60,639 nt of DNA, taken from contig JASGDB010000054.1 in the NCBI GenBank assembly GCA_049841315.1, forward strand, positions 1-60,639, in the 5' to 3' direction. Position numbers and translations under genes: made by a program. This DNA comes from JASGDB01 sp049841315 (GTDB lineage: Bacteria > Bacteroidota > Bacteroidia > Flavobacteriales > Weeksellaceae). The first letter of the stretch is position 1; every line of letters begins with the position of its first letter. This document shows positions 8,690 through 16,461 of this stretch, one piece after another. Below the pieces are notes generated by a model. It worked only from the letters and a program-made list of their open reading frames with translations. It did not search any database and was not told the DNA's origin.

Positions 8690-8697
8690 CAAAGTTA
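8690..8697 (-). promoter_or_regulatory. Predicted -7 box of clpC
   Basis: Read on the minus strand the sequence is TAACTTTG, matching TAnnTTTG, 55 nt before the clpC ATG. No TTG at proper spacing was found. Confidence 0.5.
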
Positions 8698-8791
8698 CAA
8701 ATAGTTTACCAAAAAACAGGTATGACTTTATGGCAGATTTTGAGAAAATAGGAGCTAAGTGGTTCGGGATACGAGGTTCGGGTTGCCGGTT

Positions 8792-8850
8792 ATTCCCCTC
8801 CTTTGGAGGGGTGTCAAAATTTTCAAAGAGAAAATTTTGACGGGGTGGTT
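8792..8850. repeat. 59-bp dispersed repeat, copy 1
   Basis: The unit starts ATTCCCCTCCTTTGGAGG, has an internal hairpin CAAAATTTTC/GAAAATTTTG, and ends GACGGGGTGGT. An inverted copy with few differences is at 27662-27720. This copy ends at the stop codon of folC. It fills the middle of the clpC-folC gap. Confidence 0.75.
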
Positions 8851-10105
8851 AATAGGATAAAAGGATTGAAAAAAAGCGAACGCCCTGTAAAAATTCTCCC
8901 ACTACAAAGTTGCTTCCGCCGATAAAGATTAATTCTTCATCTGTAACATTTTGTTTTGCAGAAAGATAACCTGACTGCACATCATCAAAAATTTTGTAAT
9001 CAATCTGTGACTTTTTCAGCAAATCTTCGTATTCATTTGGGTGTCTGCCTCTGTTAATCGCCGGTTTTACAAAATAAAACTCTGCATTTACGGGTAAAAT
9101 CTGCAAAACCTCATCTATTTTTTTGTCATTGACAAAGCCTAAAACGATATGCTTCTTTTTCGGAATTTCGTTGAGTTGGGCAAAAACCATTTCCAAACCG
9201 GCTTGATTATGTGCTGTATCGCAAATCGTGAGCGGATTATTGGAAAAAACAAACCAGCGCCCGATAAATCCCGTGTTTTTGTGAACATTCAAAAGTCCGT
9301 TTCGGATATTTTCATCGGAAATTTTTACGCCGGATTTCCTTAATTCTTCCACCAAAGCCAGAACAACACGGATGTTTTTTTTCTGATAATTTCCTTTTAA
9401 ATCCGATTCCAAATCCGATTCGATAAGCGTTGCATCAACGAAAGGTGCGTTTTCTTTTTCCGCTTTTTCACGGATAATATTTTTTACGGAAGCGTTTTCA
9501 TCACCGGAAATAACGGCAATTCCTTTTTTGATGATTCCGGCTTTTTCTCCTGCAATTTCCTCAATCGTATTTCCCAAAATATTCTGGTGGTCGAACTGAA
9601 CATTCGTAATCGCAGAAACCAAAGGTTTTATAATATTCGTGGAGTCCAATCTTCCGCCCAAACCGACTTCAATAATGGCAAAATCCACAATTTTTTGCTC
9701 AAAATATTCAAACGCCATAATCGTGGTAAACTCAAAAAACGACGGACGAATATCTTCCGGAAGATTCTTTAATTTCTGAATAAAATCAAAAACGAAATTT
9801 TTGTCTGCATTCTTTCCGTTTACCTTAATTCTTTCCGTAAAATCAATTAAATGCGGGGAATTATAAAGACCGATTTTATATCCCGATTCCTGCAAAACAG
9901 AAGCCAGCATATTGCTCACAGAGCCTTTTCCGTTCGTTCCGCCGATGTGAATGGTTTTGATTTTTTCCTGCGGATTCCCGAAAAATTCGCACAAAGCGGT
10001 AATGTTCTGCAATCCGGGTTTGTAGGCTTTCTGGCCGTCAATCTGGTAATTCGGCATTTGCACGAAAAGCCATTCAACGGCTTCCTGATATTCTTGCGGA
10101 GTCAT
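8849..10105 (-). CDS. folC: Bifunctional folylpolyglutamate synthase / dihydrofolate synthase
   Basis: FolC adds glutamate to dihydropteroate and to folates using ATP. The 418-residue protein has the Mur-ligase-type P-loop IGGTNGKGSVSN (about 54-65), the folate-loop stretch NSPHLIDFTERI (about 81-92), and the central LGGRLDSTNI and HNQAGLEMVF motifs. Length is normal. The last residues after GEFLQ (about eight) look unlike conserved sequence and sit beside the dispersed repeat at 8792-8850, so repeat insertion may have changed the tail. It lies 9 nt after the TPR gene and is probably in one operon with that gene and lptE. Confidence 0.95.
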   Translation of the reverse strand: MTPQEYQEAVEWLFVQMPNYQIDGQKAYKPGLQNITALCEFFGNPQEKIKTIHIGGTNGKGSVSNMLASVLQESGYKIGLYNSPHLIDFTERIKVNGKNADKNFVFDFIQKLKNLPEDIRPSFFEFTTIMAFEYFEQKIVDFAIIEVGLGGRLDSTNIIKPLVSAITNVQFDHQNILGNTIEEIAGEKAGIIKKGIAVISGDENASVKNIIREKAEKENAPFVDATLIESDLESDLKGNYQKKNIRVVLALVEELRKSGVKISDENIRNGLLNVHKNTGFIGRWFVFSNNPLTICDTAHNQAGLEMVFAQLNEIPKKKHIVLGFVNDKKIDEVLQILPVNAEFYFVKPAINRGRHPNEYEDLLKKSQIDYKIFDDVQSGYLSAKQNVTDEELIFIGGSNFVVGEFLQGVRFFSILLSY

Positions 10106-10114
10106 TTTAAAAAT

Positions 10115-11617
10115 TTACTTGTTTCCGTTCGATTTCAGCGTTTTGATTTCCTCAATTTTTTTCTCAAAGTGTTCTGCGTTTTCAGGATGTTTGGTTTTGA
10201 GAATTTCGTAGGCTTTTATTGCTTTTGAGTACAGACGCTGTTGGGTGTATAGTTTGGCAAGCGTTTCGGTCATGAGGTGCGAGATGTCCCCGGGCTTTTC
10301 TTTTATTACAAAATCCGTTTCCTCTTTCAGCTTTGAGATTTTTGGTTCTGTTTCGATGAATTTTTCGATTGCCTGCTGCTTGATTTCTTCTGTTGAAGTT
10401 TCTTGTTTTATCTGAATTTCTTCCGGTTTTTTATCAGCTTCTTCAGATGAAGGGTTGAGTTTCAGCCAGTTCTGCCAAGTATTGATGAAATGGGGAATGT
10501 TGCTTCTCTCCGGTTTTTGTTCTGCATTATTTTCAAGCGGTTTTTCTTCAGCAGACTCTTCTTCCCGAACGGTTTTTTCTTCAGGAATTACGGACAATGT
10601 ATCGCTTAAAAACGAAACATTCATCACCGGTCTTTCTTCTTTCATTTCTTTCGGAACATGATTGAAAACAGGGGCAGGATTTTCTTTCGGCTCTTCTTTT
10701 TTCAGCGCAATGGAAGCATCCGGCTGGCTGGTTTGAAAATACATAGGTTTCCAGTCGGACGGTTCGGATTGTAGGGTCTCTTCCGGTATCTCAGGTTTTG
10801 CTTCCGCAACGGTTTTTTCTTGTTTTACGATATGTTGAGCTTCGTGGGTTTCTACAAAATTGATGTCGAAATTGGTCTGAGGCTCTTCTGTTTCTTGTTC
10901 GGTTTTCGGCTTTTTATTGGCTTTCATTTTGGCTTCCACTTCGGCAATCAGGCGCTGCATTTCTTCTTCATGACGGCTCAGTTTCGGCTTCGGAACTTCG
11001 TAGGGAACGGCTTCCCGAGTTTTGGGTTCCATTTTTATATCAGGCAGGAATTGTTCTGTTCCGTGAAAACTCAAAATGGAAACATCAGCAATTTCGGGTT
11101 TTTCTTCTTCAATGATATTTTCCTCAACAATCTCTTCTTTACTGAAACTTTCCGCATCGTAAGATTCTTCCGGTTGGGAATTTACCTCTTGCGAAACTTC
11201 AGCAATGGATTCATTTTCAGCAACTTCCGGTTTTATTTCTTCTGAAACACCTGTGATTTTTTTCTCCGAATTTTCAGAAATAATTTCTTCTGCAGGTTGT
11301 GGAATTACCGTCTGTAAATCTTCCGTAACGAACTTGTTTTCAATAATTTCGGGTTTTGAATCAACTGTTTTCTGAATGAAATTTTTCCGGTTGATGAACT
11401 GATACAGTATTTTTTTATCGGTAGTGTATGCTGCGGTTTTAGAAAGCTCTTTCTTATAATCTTCCGGATTCATCAGGTGTGTTGCATACAGATGGAGCGC
11501 ACGGATGCTCTGGACATACGGATATTTTCTGATTTCTTCCTGCAAAAGAGGCAAATCCTCCTGTGCTGTCAGTTCCGGTGATTGTATGATTTCTAAAATT
11601 CGGGGATTCATCATCAT
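10115..11617 (-). CDS. TPR-containing protein with long acidic/basic linker
   Basis: The 500-residue protein has a conserved-looking N-terminal part (about 1-80, with IRKYPYVQSIRALHLY), a long middle rich in glutamate, lysine, proline and glutamine that looks disordered, and a C-terminal TPR-like pair of helices (TETLAKLYTQQRLYSKAIKAYE, cut short here as AIKAYEILKTKHPENAEHF). No signal peptide or membrane segment is visible, so it is probably cytoplasmic. The start is at one of three consecutive ATG codons (11609-11617), one base after the lptE stop. Its place between lptE and folC suggests co-expression with outer-membrane assembly, but its function is unknown. Confidence 0.75.
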   Translation of the reverse strand: MMMNPRILEIIQSPELTAQEDLPLLQEEIRKYPYVQSIRALHLYATHLMNPEDYKKELSKTAAYTTDKKILYQFINRKNFIQKTVDSKPEIIENKFVTEDLQTVIPQPAEEIISENSEKKITGVSEEIKPEVAENESIAEVSQEVNSQPEESYDAESFSKEEIVEENIIEEEKPEIADVSILSFHGTEQFLPDIKMEPKTREAVPYEVPKPKLSRHEEEMQRLIAEVEAKMKANKKPKTEQETEEPQTNFDINFVETHEAQHIVKQEKTVAEAKPEIPEETLQSEPSDWKPMYFQTSQPDASIALKKEEPKENPAPVFNHVPKEMKEERPVMNVSFLSDTLSVIPEEKTVREEESAEEKPLENNAEQKPERSNIPHFINTWQNWLKLNPSSEEADKKPEEIQIKQETSTEEIKQQAIEKFIETEPKISKLKEETDFVIKEKPGDISHLMTETLAKLYTQQRLYSKAIKAYEILKTKHPENAEHFEKKIEEIKTLKSNGNK

Positions 11618-11618
11618 C

Positions 11619-12161
11619 TTACCAATTAGCTACTATGTCGTTGAAAATTTTATTGATAATTCTTTCGTTCACAATTTTGACCTGAGAAGATTCTATCTGG
11701 CTGATATCCAAATCACTGCTGAAAACCACTTCATCAGTAAAACTTTTATCAAAACTTTTTTCCGGTTCTACGTTGTTTTCATAATGCACTTTCACGGTCA
11801 TGGAGAGCTTGTTCTGTGCCGCCTGAACGGGTGTATTGTTAGCTCCGTTCACACCGCTGGAAATCGTGGTCGGCGAAATCGTATAGTCCGTAATTTCTCC
11901 TTCAATCAGAATATCCGGATTTTCGATAGTTCCTTTCAAGGTGGTTCGCTGGAGAAAGCGGTTCTGGATGTCAATGGAAAACTGCTGTGCAAGATTGGGA
12001 TTAAAAGCGGTACTGTTGATAAAATCCCGAATCTGAATGGTCTTCGTTTCCGGACTCAATGATGAACCGGTGAAGCTGTAACAGGCTTGCAACAAGAAAC
12101 AAGAGACAAGAAAAAAGATACAAGTTCCTGATTTACAATGTTTTTTAATGTTTTTGCTCAT
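11619..12161 (-). CDS. lptE: LptE-like lipoprotein (LPS transport to the outer membrane)
   Basis: LptE plugs the LptD barrel that places lipopolysaccharide in the outer leaflet. The 180-residue protein has a hydrophobic signal and lipobox LLQAC with the lipid cysteine at about residue 27, followed directly by YSFTGSSL, typical of LptE-type lipoproteins. Later features are a short NPNLAQQFSIDIQNRF helix and paired strands (ILIEGEITDYTI). It lies 63 nt downstream of the activator gene on the same strand and ends one base before the TPR gene. The family call rests on overall pattern. Confidence 0.75.
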   Translation of the reverse strand: MSKNIKKHCKSGTCIFFLVSCFLLQACYSFTGSSLSPETKTIQIRDFINSTAFNPNLAQQFSIDIQNRFLQRTTLKGTIENPDILIEGEITDYTISPTTISSGVNGANNTPVQAAQNKLSMTVKVHYENNVEPEKSFDKSFTDEVVFSSDLDISQIESSQVKIVNERIINKIFNDIVANW

Positions 12162-12224
12162 TTTTTTATTTCACATTTCATAGGGCTACACTATGCTATT
12201 GATATCGCCACTTCGTGGCTTTTT

Positions 12225-13502
12225 TTACTCTTCCAAATTATACTGTTTTATCTTTCTGTAAAGCGTTCTTTGGGAAATTCCCAACTCGTCTGCCGCTTTG
12301 TTTCTTCTTCCTTTATGCTTTTCCAATGCTTTGATAATCAAATCTTTTTCATTGTTTTGAAGCGACAGAGATTCCGGTTTTGCTTCTTCTAATTCTATAT
12401 CTTCCACATTATCAAAATCTTCTGTCGGAGTGGTGATAATGGTCGGATTCTGAACTTTCGGTTCTTCAAAATACAAAAGTGAATTCGGGTTTTGAATCTG
12501 CTGATTTTCAGGCGTATAAATTCTGTTAATCAGATTTTTTTCCTGCGAACTCAAATCCGAATTTCCTCTGTTTTTTATAAGTTCCGAAGTTAAGGATTTT
12601 AAATCATTTATATCGCTGCGCATATCAAAAAGAATTTTATACATAATTTCCCTTTCGGAACCGAAATCTGATGAAGAATTTCCACCTGTATTTTTCTGAA
12701 CAACTGCGGGTAAATTGGCGTTCATCGGGATATATTCCGACAATTTTACGGCGTTGATTTGGCGGTTTTGCTCGACAACGGTTAATTGCTCCACCAAATT
12801 TCTGAGTTGGCGGACGTTCCCCGGAAAACTGTAATTTTCCAAATACTGAACGCCGTCTTCCGTGAGTTGAATTTCGGGCATTCTGTATTTTTCGGCAAAA
12901 TCTATCGCAAATTTTCGGAATAATAAATGAACATCGCCTTTTCGTTCCCGCAAAGCAGGCATATCAATTTGCACCGTATTCAAACGATAATACAAATCTT
13001 CCCGAAATCTTCCGTCCCCGATTGCTTTCATCATATTGACATTGGTTGCGGCGACGATTCTCACATTGGTTTTCTGAACCTGCGATGAACCGACTTTCAT
13101 AAATTCCCCGCTTTCCAACACACGAAGCAAGCGAACCTGCGTCTGCAAAGGCAATTCCCCGACTTCATCGAGGAAAATCGTTCCGCCGTCGGCAACTTCA
13201 AAATAGCCTTTTCTGGTAGAAGTTGCTCCCGTAAACGCACCTTTTTCGTGCCCGAAAAGTTCGGAATCTATCGTTCCTTCGGGGATTGCACCGCAGTTGA
13301 CAACGATATATGGCTGGTGTTTTCTTCTGGATTCGGAATGAATGATTTTCGGGATAAATTCTTTCCCGACACCGCTTTCGCCGATGACGAGAACGGAAAT
13401 GTCCGTCGGAGCAACCTGTATCGCTTTTTCCAAAGCACGGTTCAGTGCAGGATAATTTCCGATGATTCCGAAGCGGTTTTTTATGGATTGTAAGTCTGTC
13501 AT
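12225..13502 (-). CDS. Sigma-54-interacting transcriptional activator, Fis-type HTH
   Basis: Such activators use ATP to open promoters held by sigma-54 RNA polymerase. The 425-residue protein starts directly with its AAA+ domain: Walker A GESGVGKE (about 41-48), the sigma-54 contact loop GAFTGA (88-93), a Walker-B-type FLDEVGEL, and the arginine fingers of RFREDLYYRLN. A linker of low conservation follows, and a Fis-type helix-turn-helix (NKAADELGISQRTLYRKIKQ) closes the protein. There is no receiver, PAS or GAF sensor domain, so control must come from expression or a partner. In related genomes this gene often sits beside miaB and lptE; here an islet separates it from miaB. Confidence 0.93.
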   Translation of the reverse strand: MTDLQSIKNRFGIIGNYPALNRALEKAIQVAPTDISVLVIGESGVGKEFIPKIIHSESRRKHQPYIVVNCGAIPEGTIDSELFGHEKGAFTGATSTRKGYFEVADGGTIFLDEVGELPLQTQVRLLRVLESGEFMKVGSSQVQKTNVRIVAATNVNMMKAIGDGRFREDLYYRLNTVQIDMPALRERKGDVHLLFRKFAIDFAEKYRMPEIQLTEDGVQYLENYSFPGNVRQLRNLVEQLTVVEQNRQINAVKLSEYIPMNANLPAVVQKNTGGNSSSDFGSEREIMYKILFDMRSDINDLKSLTSELIKNRGNSDLSSQEKNLINRIYTPENQQIQNPNSLLYFEEPKVQNPTIITTPTEDFDNVEDIELEEAKPESLSLQNNEKDLIIKALEKHKGRRNKAADELGISQRTLYRKIKQYNLEE

Positions 13503-13509
13503 TTTTTTA

Positions 13510-13559
13510 TTTAAAGTTTTAGGTTCAATGTTTCAAGTTATTGAAAATTATACGCTTTA
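13510..13559. repeat. 50-nt spacer repeat, copy 1
   Basis: The spacer between the ORF6N gene and the sigma-54 activator resembles the one at 14452-14500 at roughly 43 of 50 positions, both beginning TTTAAAGTTT. They are duplicated spacers on either side of the ORF6N gene. Confidence 0.6.
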
Positions 13560-13567
13560 TTTGTTTT

Positions 13568-14446
13568 TCATTTCTCAATACTGTTCACAATATTCTCCAC
13601 GGAATTTTTGTCCATTTTGGAAAAAGCAAACCATTTTTTGCCTAAATCTTTGAGCGAAGCACCGAGATGATAGACTTCTTTTCCGTCGATAATAAGAAAA
13701 CGGTCGTGGCTTTTCGTGAATGTTTTTATGGCAAAGTTTCCGTATTGTTCATCGGCTTTTTTCAAATCTAATTGGAGTTGTTTGCCGATTGATTTTGTGA
13801 GAATCAATACGTTTACGCCTTTTTTCTTTTTGCTTAGATGTGTAAAAGTGGTTTCATCAATATAATTGTCAATCAGCACGATATTTTCTTTGGCAGAACG
13901 GATAATTTTTGAGGCAAGTTCGTAAGCATCAAAGACTTGTCCGTCAAAAAAAACGCCTTGGTTTGGGATTGCATCTTTTCTTTCGAGAGCGTTAAATATT
14001 TTTTCAAATTTGTGGTCGGTTTCAAGTTGTTTGCGTTCGATTTTATCCAAACGCTGAAAAACCAACTGATTGTCCGAAACCATTTTTCGCATTGCGACAA
14101 AAGCATTCATAATTTGTATGCTGACTTTTACGGCAATATCACTTCGCAAAACCGCTGAAAGCATTGCAATTCCTTGTTCGGTAAAAGCGTAAGGATTATT
14201 GGAAGAATGTTTTAATGATTTCAACCGGTCACAAATTGTGACCAGTTCGTTTTTTTCATCATCATTCAGTTGAAACCGAAAAACGTCGGGAAACCGTTCA
14301 ATGTTTCTTTTTACGGCTTGGTTCAACACCTTTGTTTCCACCTGATACATTTCTGCCAAATCACGGTCAAGCATTACCTGCATTCCACGAACAGTGAAAA
14401 TATTATTTTCAATTTGTGTTTGTGATAAAGTTAATTCGTTGTGCAT
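13568..14446 (-). CDS. ORF6N-domain DNA-binding protein with C-terminal phospholipase-D-like domain
   Basis: The N-terminal part (about 1-115) is an ORF6N domain related to phage KilA-N/antirepressor proteins: RGMQVMLDRDLAEMYQVETK, then NIERFPDVFRFQL and YAFTEQGIAMLSAVLRS. A helical linker follows. From about residue 163 to the end (292) lies a domain with HDRFLIID (H247, R249, D254), which matches the HxKx4D motif of the phospholipase D superfamily with arginine for lysine. Only one such motif is present. This domain is almost identical to that of the RhuM protein at 15053-15916, with about four substitutions in 130 residues. Function is unknown; regulation or DNA/RNA processing in phage or plasmid conflict is an inference. 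Confidence 0.85.
   Translation of the reverse strand: MHNELTLSQTQIENNIFTVRGMQVMLDRDLAEMYQVETKVLNQAVKRNIERFPDVFRFQLNDDEKNELVTICDRLKSLKHSSNNPYAFTEQGIAMLSAVLRSDIAVKVSIQIMNAFVAMRKMVSDNQLVFQRLDKIERKQLETDHKFEKIFNALERKDAIPNQGVFFDGQVFDAYELASKIIRSAKENIVLIDNYIDETTFTHLSKKKKGVNVLILTKSIGKQLQLDLKKADEQYGNFAIKTFTKSHDRFLIIDGKEVYHLGASLKDLGKKWFAFSKMDKNSVENIVNSIEK
14227..14243. repeat. Palindrome GGTCACAA-A-TTGTGACC in the ORF6N gene
   Basis: Perfect 8-bp arms around one base, inside the ORF6N coding sequence at the codons for LVTICD. With one mismatch the arms extend to 11 bp. It is a variant (A for G) of two other palindromes in this locus. Confidence 0.6.
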
Positions 14447-14451
14447 TGTTG

Positions 14452-14500
14452 TTTAAAGTTTCAGGTTCAAAGTTTCAAGTTGTTGAAACTTATCACTTTA
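14452..14500. repeat. 50-nt spacer repeat, copy 2
   Basis: Partner of 13510-13559. It also holds a perfect inverted repeat AAGTTTCAA/TTGAAACTT (14470-14478, 14483-14491), which could form a hairpin after the lipoprotein gene. Confidence 0.55.
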
Positions 14501-15049
14501 ATCTTCTAATTTTATAAATTTACTTTTCAGAGTGTCTAAATAATATAATTCAGGGTCGTAAACTCCGCCACTAATATAATAACCTAAACTATCTGGCGGA
14601 TTAATAATTAATAATCTGCTGTCCTTCCGAAATTTATATGGCGAATCATAACCAGCACTTGCGGATGGAATTTCTATTAACTTTCCGTTTTTTCCATTGA
14701 TTGCTATCCCAGTTGCACAAGGAGAACCGCAACCCCAATAATCAATAATATATTTTCCTGCAAAATTGGTTTCATTCTTTTCAAAAGATTGTTTAATCAT
14801 CGTCCGATACATTTTTGTATAAGAACTTACATTCGTATTTATTTTCAGTTTCGGATTTTTTTCTTCAATTTTATTGACAGGGAAATCTTCAAATTTATAT
14901 TTTGTTACAAATTTTTCTCTTTCAAGATATTTGGACTTGGGCTTTTGTTCTGTTTTATTTGGAGTTGAAATTTTTGACAATGAATCTTTTTTGTCACAAC
15001 CGATTGCCATAACAGAAAATATTATTGATATTAAAAATCTATTTTTCAC
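14498..15049 (-). CDS. Hypothetical lipoprotein (183 aa)
   Basis: A short signal ends in a lipobox MAIGC (cysteine at about residue 18), then a lysine-rich linker leads to a globular domain from about residue 60. The most marked segment is NFAGKYIIDYWGCGSPCATG (about 96-115), with two close cysteines, followed by INGKNGKLIEIP. This pattern occurs in uncharacterised periplasmic proteins that I remember but cannot name. Function is unknown. It lies between two regulators with identical C-terminal domains, 3 nt after the RhuM gene's neighbour and 51 nt before the ORF6N gene, so it may be cargo of the islet. It has AT-rich codons compared with the core genes. Confidence 0.7.
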   Translation of the reverse strand: MKNRFLISIIFSVMAIGCDKKDSLSKISTPNKTEQKPKSKYLEREKFVTKYKFEDFPVNKIEEKNPKLKINTNVSSYTKMYRTMIKQSFEKNETNFAGKYIIDYWGCGSPCATGIAINGKNGKLIEIPSASAGYDSPYKFRKDSRLLIINPPDSLGYYISGGVYDPELYYLDTLKSKFIKLED

Positions 15050-15052
15050 GAA

Positions 15053-15916
15053 TTATTGTTTTACTTTCTCAATACTATTCACAATATTATCAACGGAATT
15101 TTTATCCATTTTGGAAAAAGCAAACCATTTTTTGCCTAAATCTTTGAGCGAAGCACCGAGATGATAGACTTCTTTTCCGTCGATAATCAAAAAACGGTCG
15201 TGGCTTTTCGTGAATGTTTTTAGGGTAAAATTTCCGTATTGTTCATCGGCTTTTTTCAAATCTAATTGGAGTTGTTTGCTGATTGATTTTGTGAGAATCA
15301 ATACGTTTACGCCTTTTTTCTTTTTGCTCAAATGCGTGAAAGTGGTTTCGTCAATATAATTATCTATCAAAACGATATTTTCTTTTGCAGAGCGGATAAT
15401 TTTTGAGGCAAGTTCATAAGCATCAAACACTTGTCCGTCGAAGAATACACCTTGTGTGGGAATTAAATGCGAATTGATTTGCAAAGAAATTTCATTGACT
15501 TTTTCAGTCAGATTTTCAAAGCCGTTTTCAATTCTGGTCATTCTTTGGTTTAAGGCATATCCTTTCAGCAAATAATCTCTAAGCACATTGGTTGCCCAAA
15601 TTCTGAATTGTGTGCCTTGTTTGGATTTTACACGATAGCCAACCGAAATAATGACATCGAGATTGTAAAATTCTACCCGTCTTTCAACGGTTCTGCCTCC
15701 CTCATTTTGAACTGTCGCAAAATTTGCGACAGTTGCATTTTTCACAAGTTCTCCTTCTGAAAATACATTATTAATGTGTTTCCCAATCGTTTTTACATCT
15801 CGACCAAACAAAACAGAAATCTGATGACGATTTAGCCAAACGGTTTCCTCGTCAATTTTTACCTCAATATGTTCAGGTAATTCATCGGATTGATATAATA
15901 CGATTTCGTTTTTCAT
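15053..15916 (-). CDS. RhuM-family protein with C-terminal phospholipase-D-like domain
   Basis: The N-terminal part (about 1-135) is a RhuM domain (virulence RhuM family): EETVWLNRHQISVLFGRDVK, then EFYNLDVIISVGYRVKSKQG and QFRIWATNVLRDYLLKGYA. A coiled helix follows, and from about residue 155 to 287 lies the same domain as in the ORF6N protein, with HDRFLIID at about 239-246. ATG 15916 is chosen because the family normally starts near this point; the frame is open to 16000 but the extra part runs into a palindrome and a foreign gene stub. The join between RhuM head and shared tail, with the ORF6N stub upstream, indicates domain replacement. RhuM proteins occur on genomic islands; their biochemistry is poorly known. 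Confidence 0.85.
   Translation of the reverse strand: MKNEIVLYQSDELPEHIEVKIDEETVWLNRHQISVLFGRDVKTIGKHINNVFSEGELVKNATVANFATVQNEGGRTVERRVEFYNLDVIISVGYRVKSKQGTQFRIWATNVLRDYLLKGYALNQRMTRIENGFENLTEKVNEISLQINSHLIPTQGVFFDGQVFDAYELASKIIRSAKENIVLIDNYIDETTFTHLSKKKKGVNVLILTKSISKQLQLDLKKADEQYGNFTLKTFTKSHDRFLIIDGKEVYHLGASLKDLGKKWFAFSKMDKNSVDNIVNSIEKVKQ
15710..15734. repeat. Palindrome AACTGTCGCAAA-A-TTTGCGACAGTT in the RhuM gene
   Basis: Perfect 12-bp arms around one base, in the coding sequence for TVANFATV. A 25-nt perfect palindrome inside a reading frame is unlikely by chance and shares the core TCGCAA/TTGCGA with 15959-15975. Confidence 0.75.
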
Positions 15917-15958
15917 TGTTTTTCTTATTCGTCTCAGATTAAAAGTTTCATTGCTCAA

Positions 15959-15975
15959 GGTCGCAATTTGCGACC
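15959..15975. repeat. Palindrome GGTCGCAA-T-TTGCGACC upstream of the RhuM gene
   Basis: Perfect 8-bp arms around one base, 43 nt before the chosen RhuM start. The position suits an operator. The same core recurs at 15710-15734 and, altered, at 14227-14243. Confidence 0.65.
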
Positions 15976-15996
15976 AGTTCATTGGATTTAAAGAAA

Positions 15997-16056
15997 TCAA
16001 ACCGTGAAAATATAGTTTTCGATTTGTGTTTGCGATAAAGTTAATTCGTTGTTCAT
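15997..16056 (-). pseudogene. 5' stub of a second ORF6N gene (19 codons)
   Basis: From ATG at 16054-16056 the minus strand encodes MNNELTLSQTQIENYIFTV and then stops. This matches the first 19 residues of the intact ORF6N protein (MHNELTLSQTQIENNIFTV) at all but two positions, after which the similarity ends. The remaining tail domain of such a gene survives fused to the RhuM head 0.5 kb downstream. It is therefore the left scar of a replacement event. Confidence 0.8.
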
Positions 16057-16430
16057 TTTCTTAATTTTTGATAATCTTTTATCAAAATTTCAAGTTTTGA
16101 TTGGTATTCTTTCCGCCAATTTTCGCCATTTCTTTTAATCAAATATTTTTCAATTTCTGAATTATATGAATCTATTCCTCGTATTTCTGGTTGGGTCAGA
16201 TTGCAGTTGGTATAATGTTCGTGAAATCCATATTCTTCATTTAATCCAATTTGTGCAATTGGGTCAGCGTTCAATATAGGAGGTTCAGTTATTAAAATTC
16301 TCGCTTCATCTCGCATTATGTCCATTTGAGCGGTCAAATAATTAAATCTATAAAAGAACCCGAACTGCCACAAAACAATTCCTATGAGTAAAATACTACA
16401 TAAAACTATATTTCTCTTTTTAGAAAGCAT
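16053..16430 (-). CDS. Hypothetical single-pass membrane protein
   Basis: I do not recognise it. A basic start (MLSKKRN) leads into one hydrophobic segment (about 8-26, VLCSILLIGIVLWQFGF), then a soluble domain of about 95 residues with PPILNADPIAQIG and NCNLTQPEIRG and a lysine-rich end. This suggests an inner-membrane anchor with the domain outside. ATG 16430 is chosen; ATG 16457 would add nine residues but begins inside the spacing just after the miaB hairpin. Its stop overlaps the ORF6N stub by 4 bp, so the islet inserted tightly against it. AT-rich codon use resembles the lipoprotein at 14498. Confidence 0.6.
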   Translation of the reverse strand: MLSKKRNIVLCSILLIGIVLWQFGFFYRFNYLTAQMDIMRDEARILITEPPILNADPIAQIGLNEEYGFHEHYTNCNLTQPEIRGIDSYNSEIEKYLIKRNGENWRKEYQSKLEILIKDYQKLRK

Positions 16431-16461
16431 ATTCAAAAATTTTAAACTACCACACATTTCA

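Noticed and set aside
12205..12229. Hairpin GCCAC/GTGGC followed by T on the plus strand
   Set aside because: No plus-strand gene ends there, and on the minus strand the T-run is on the wrong side to end the activator gene.
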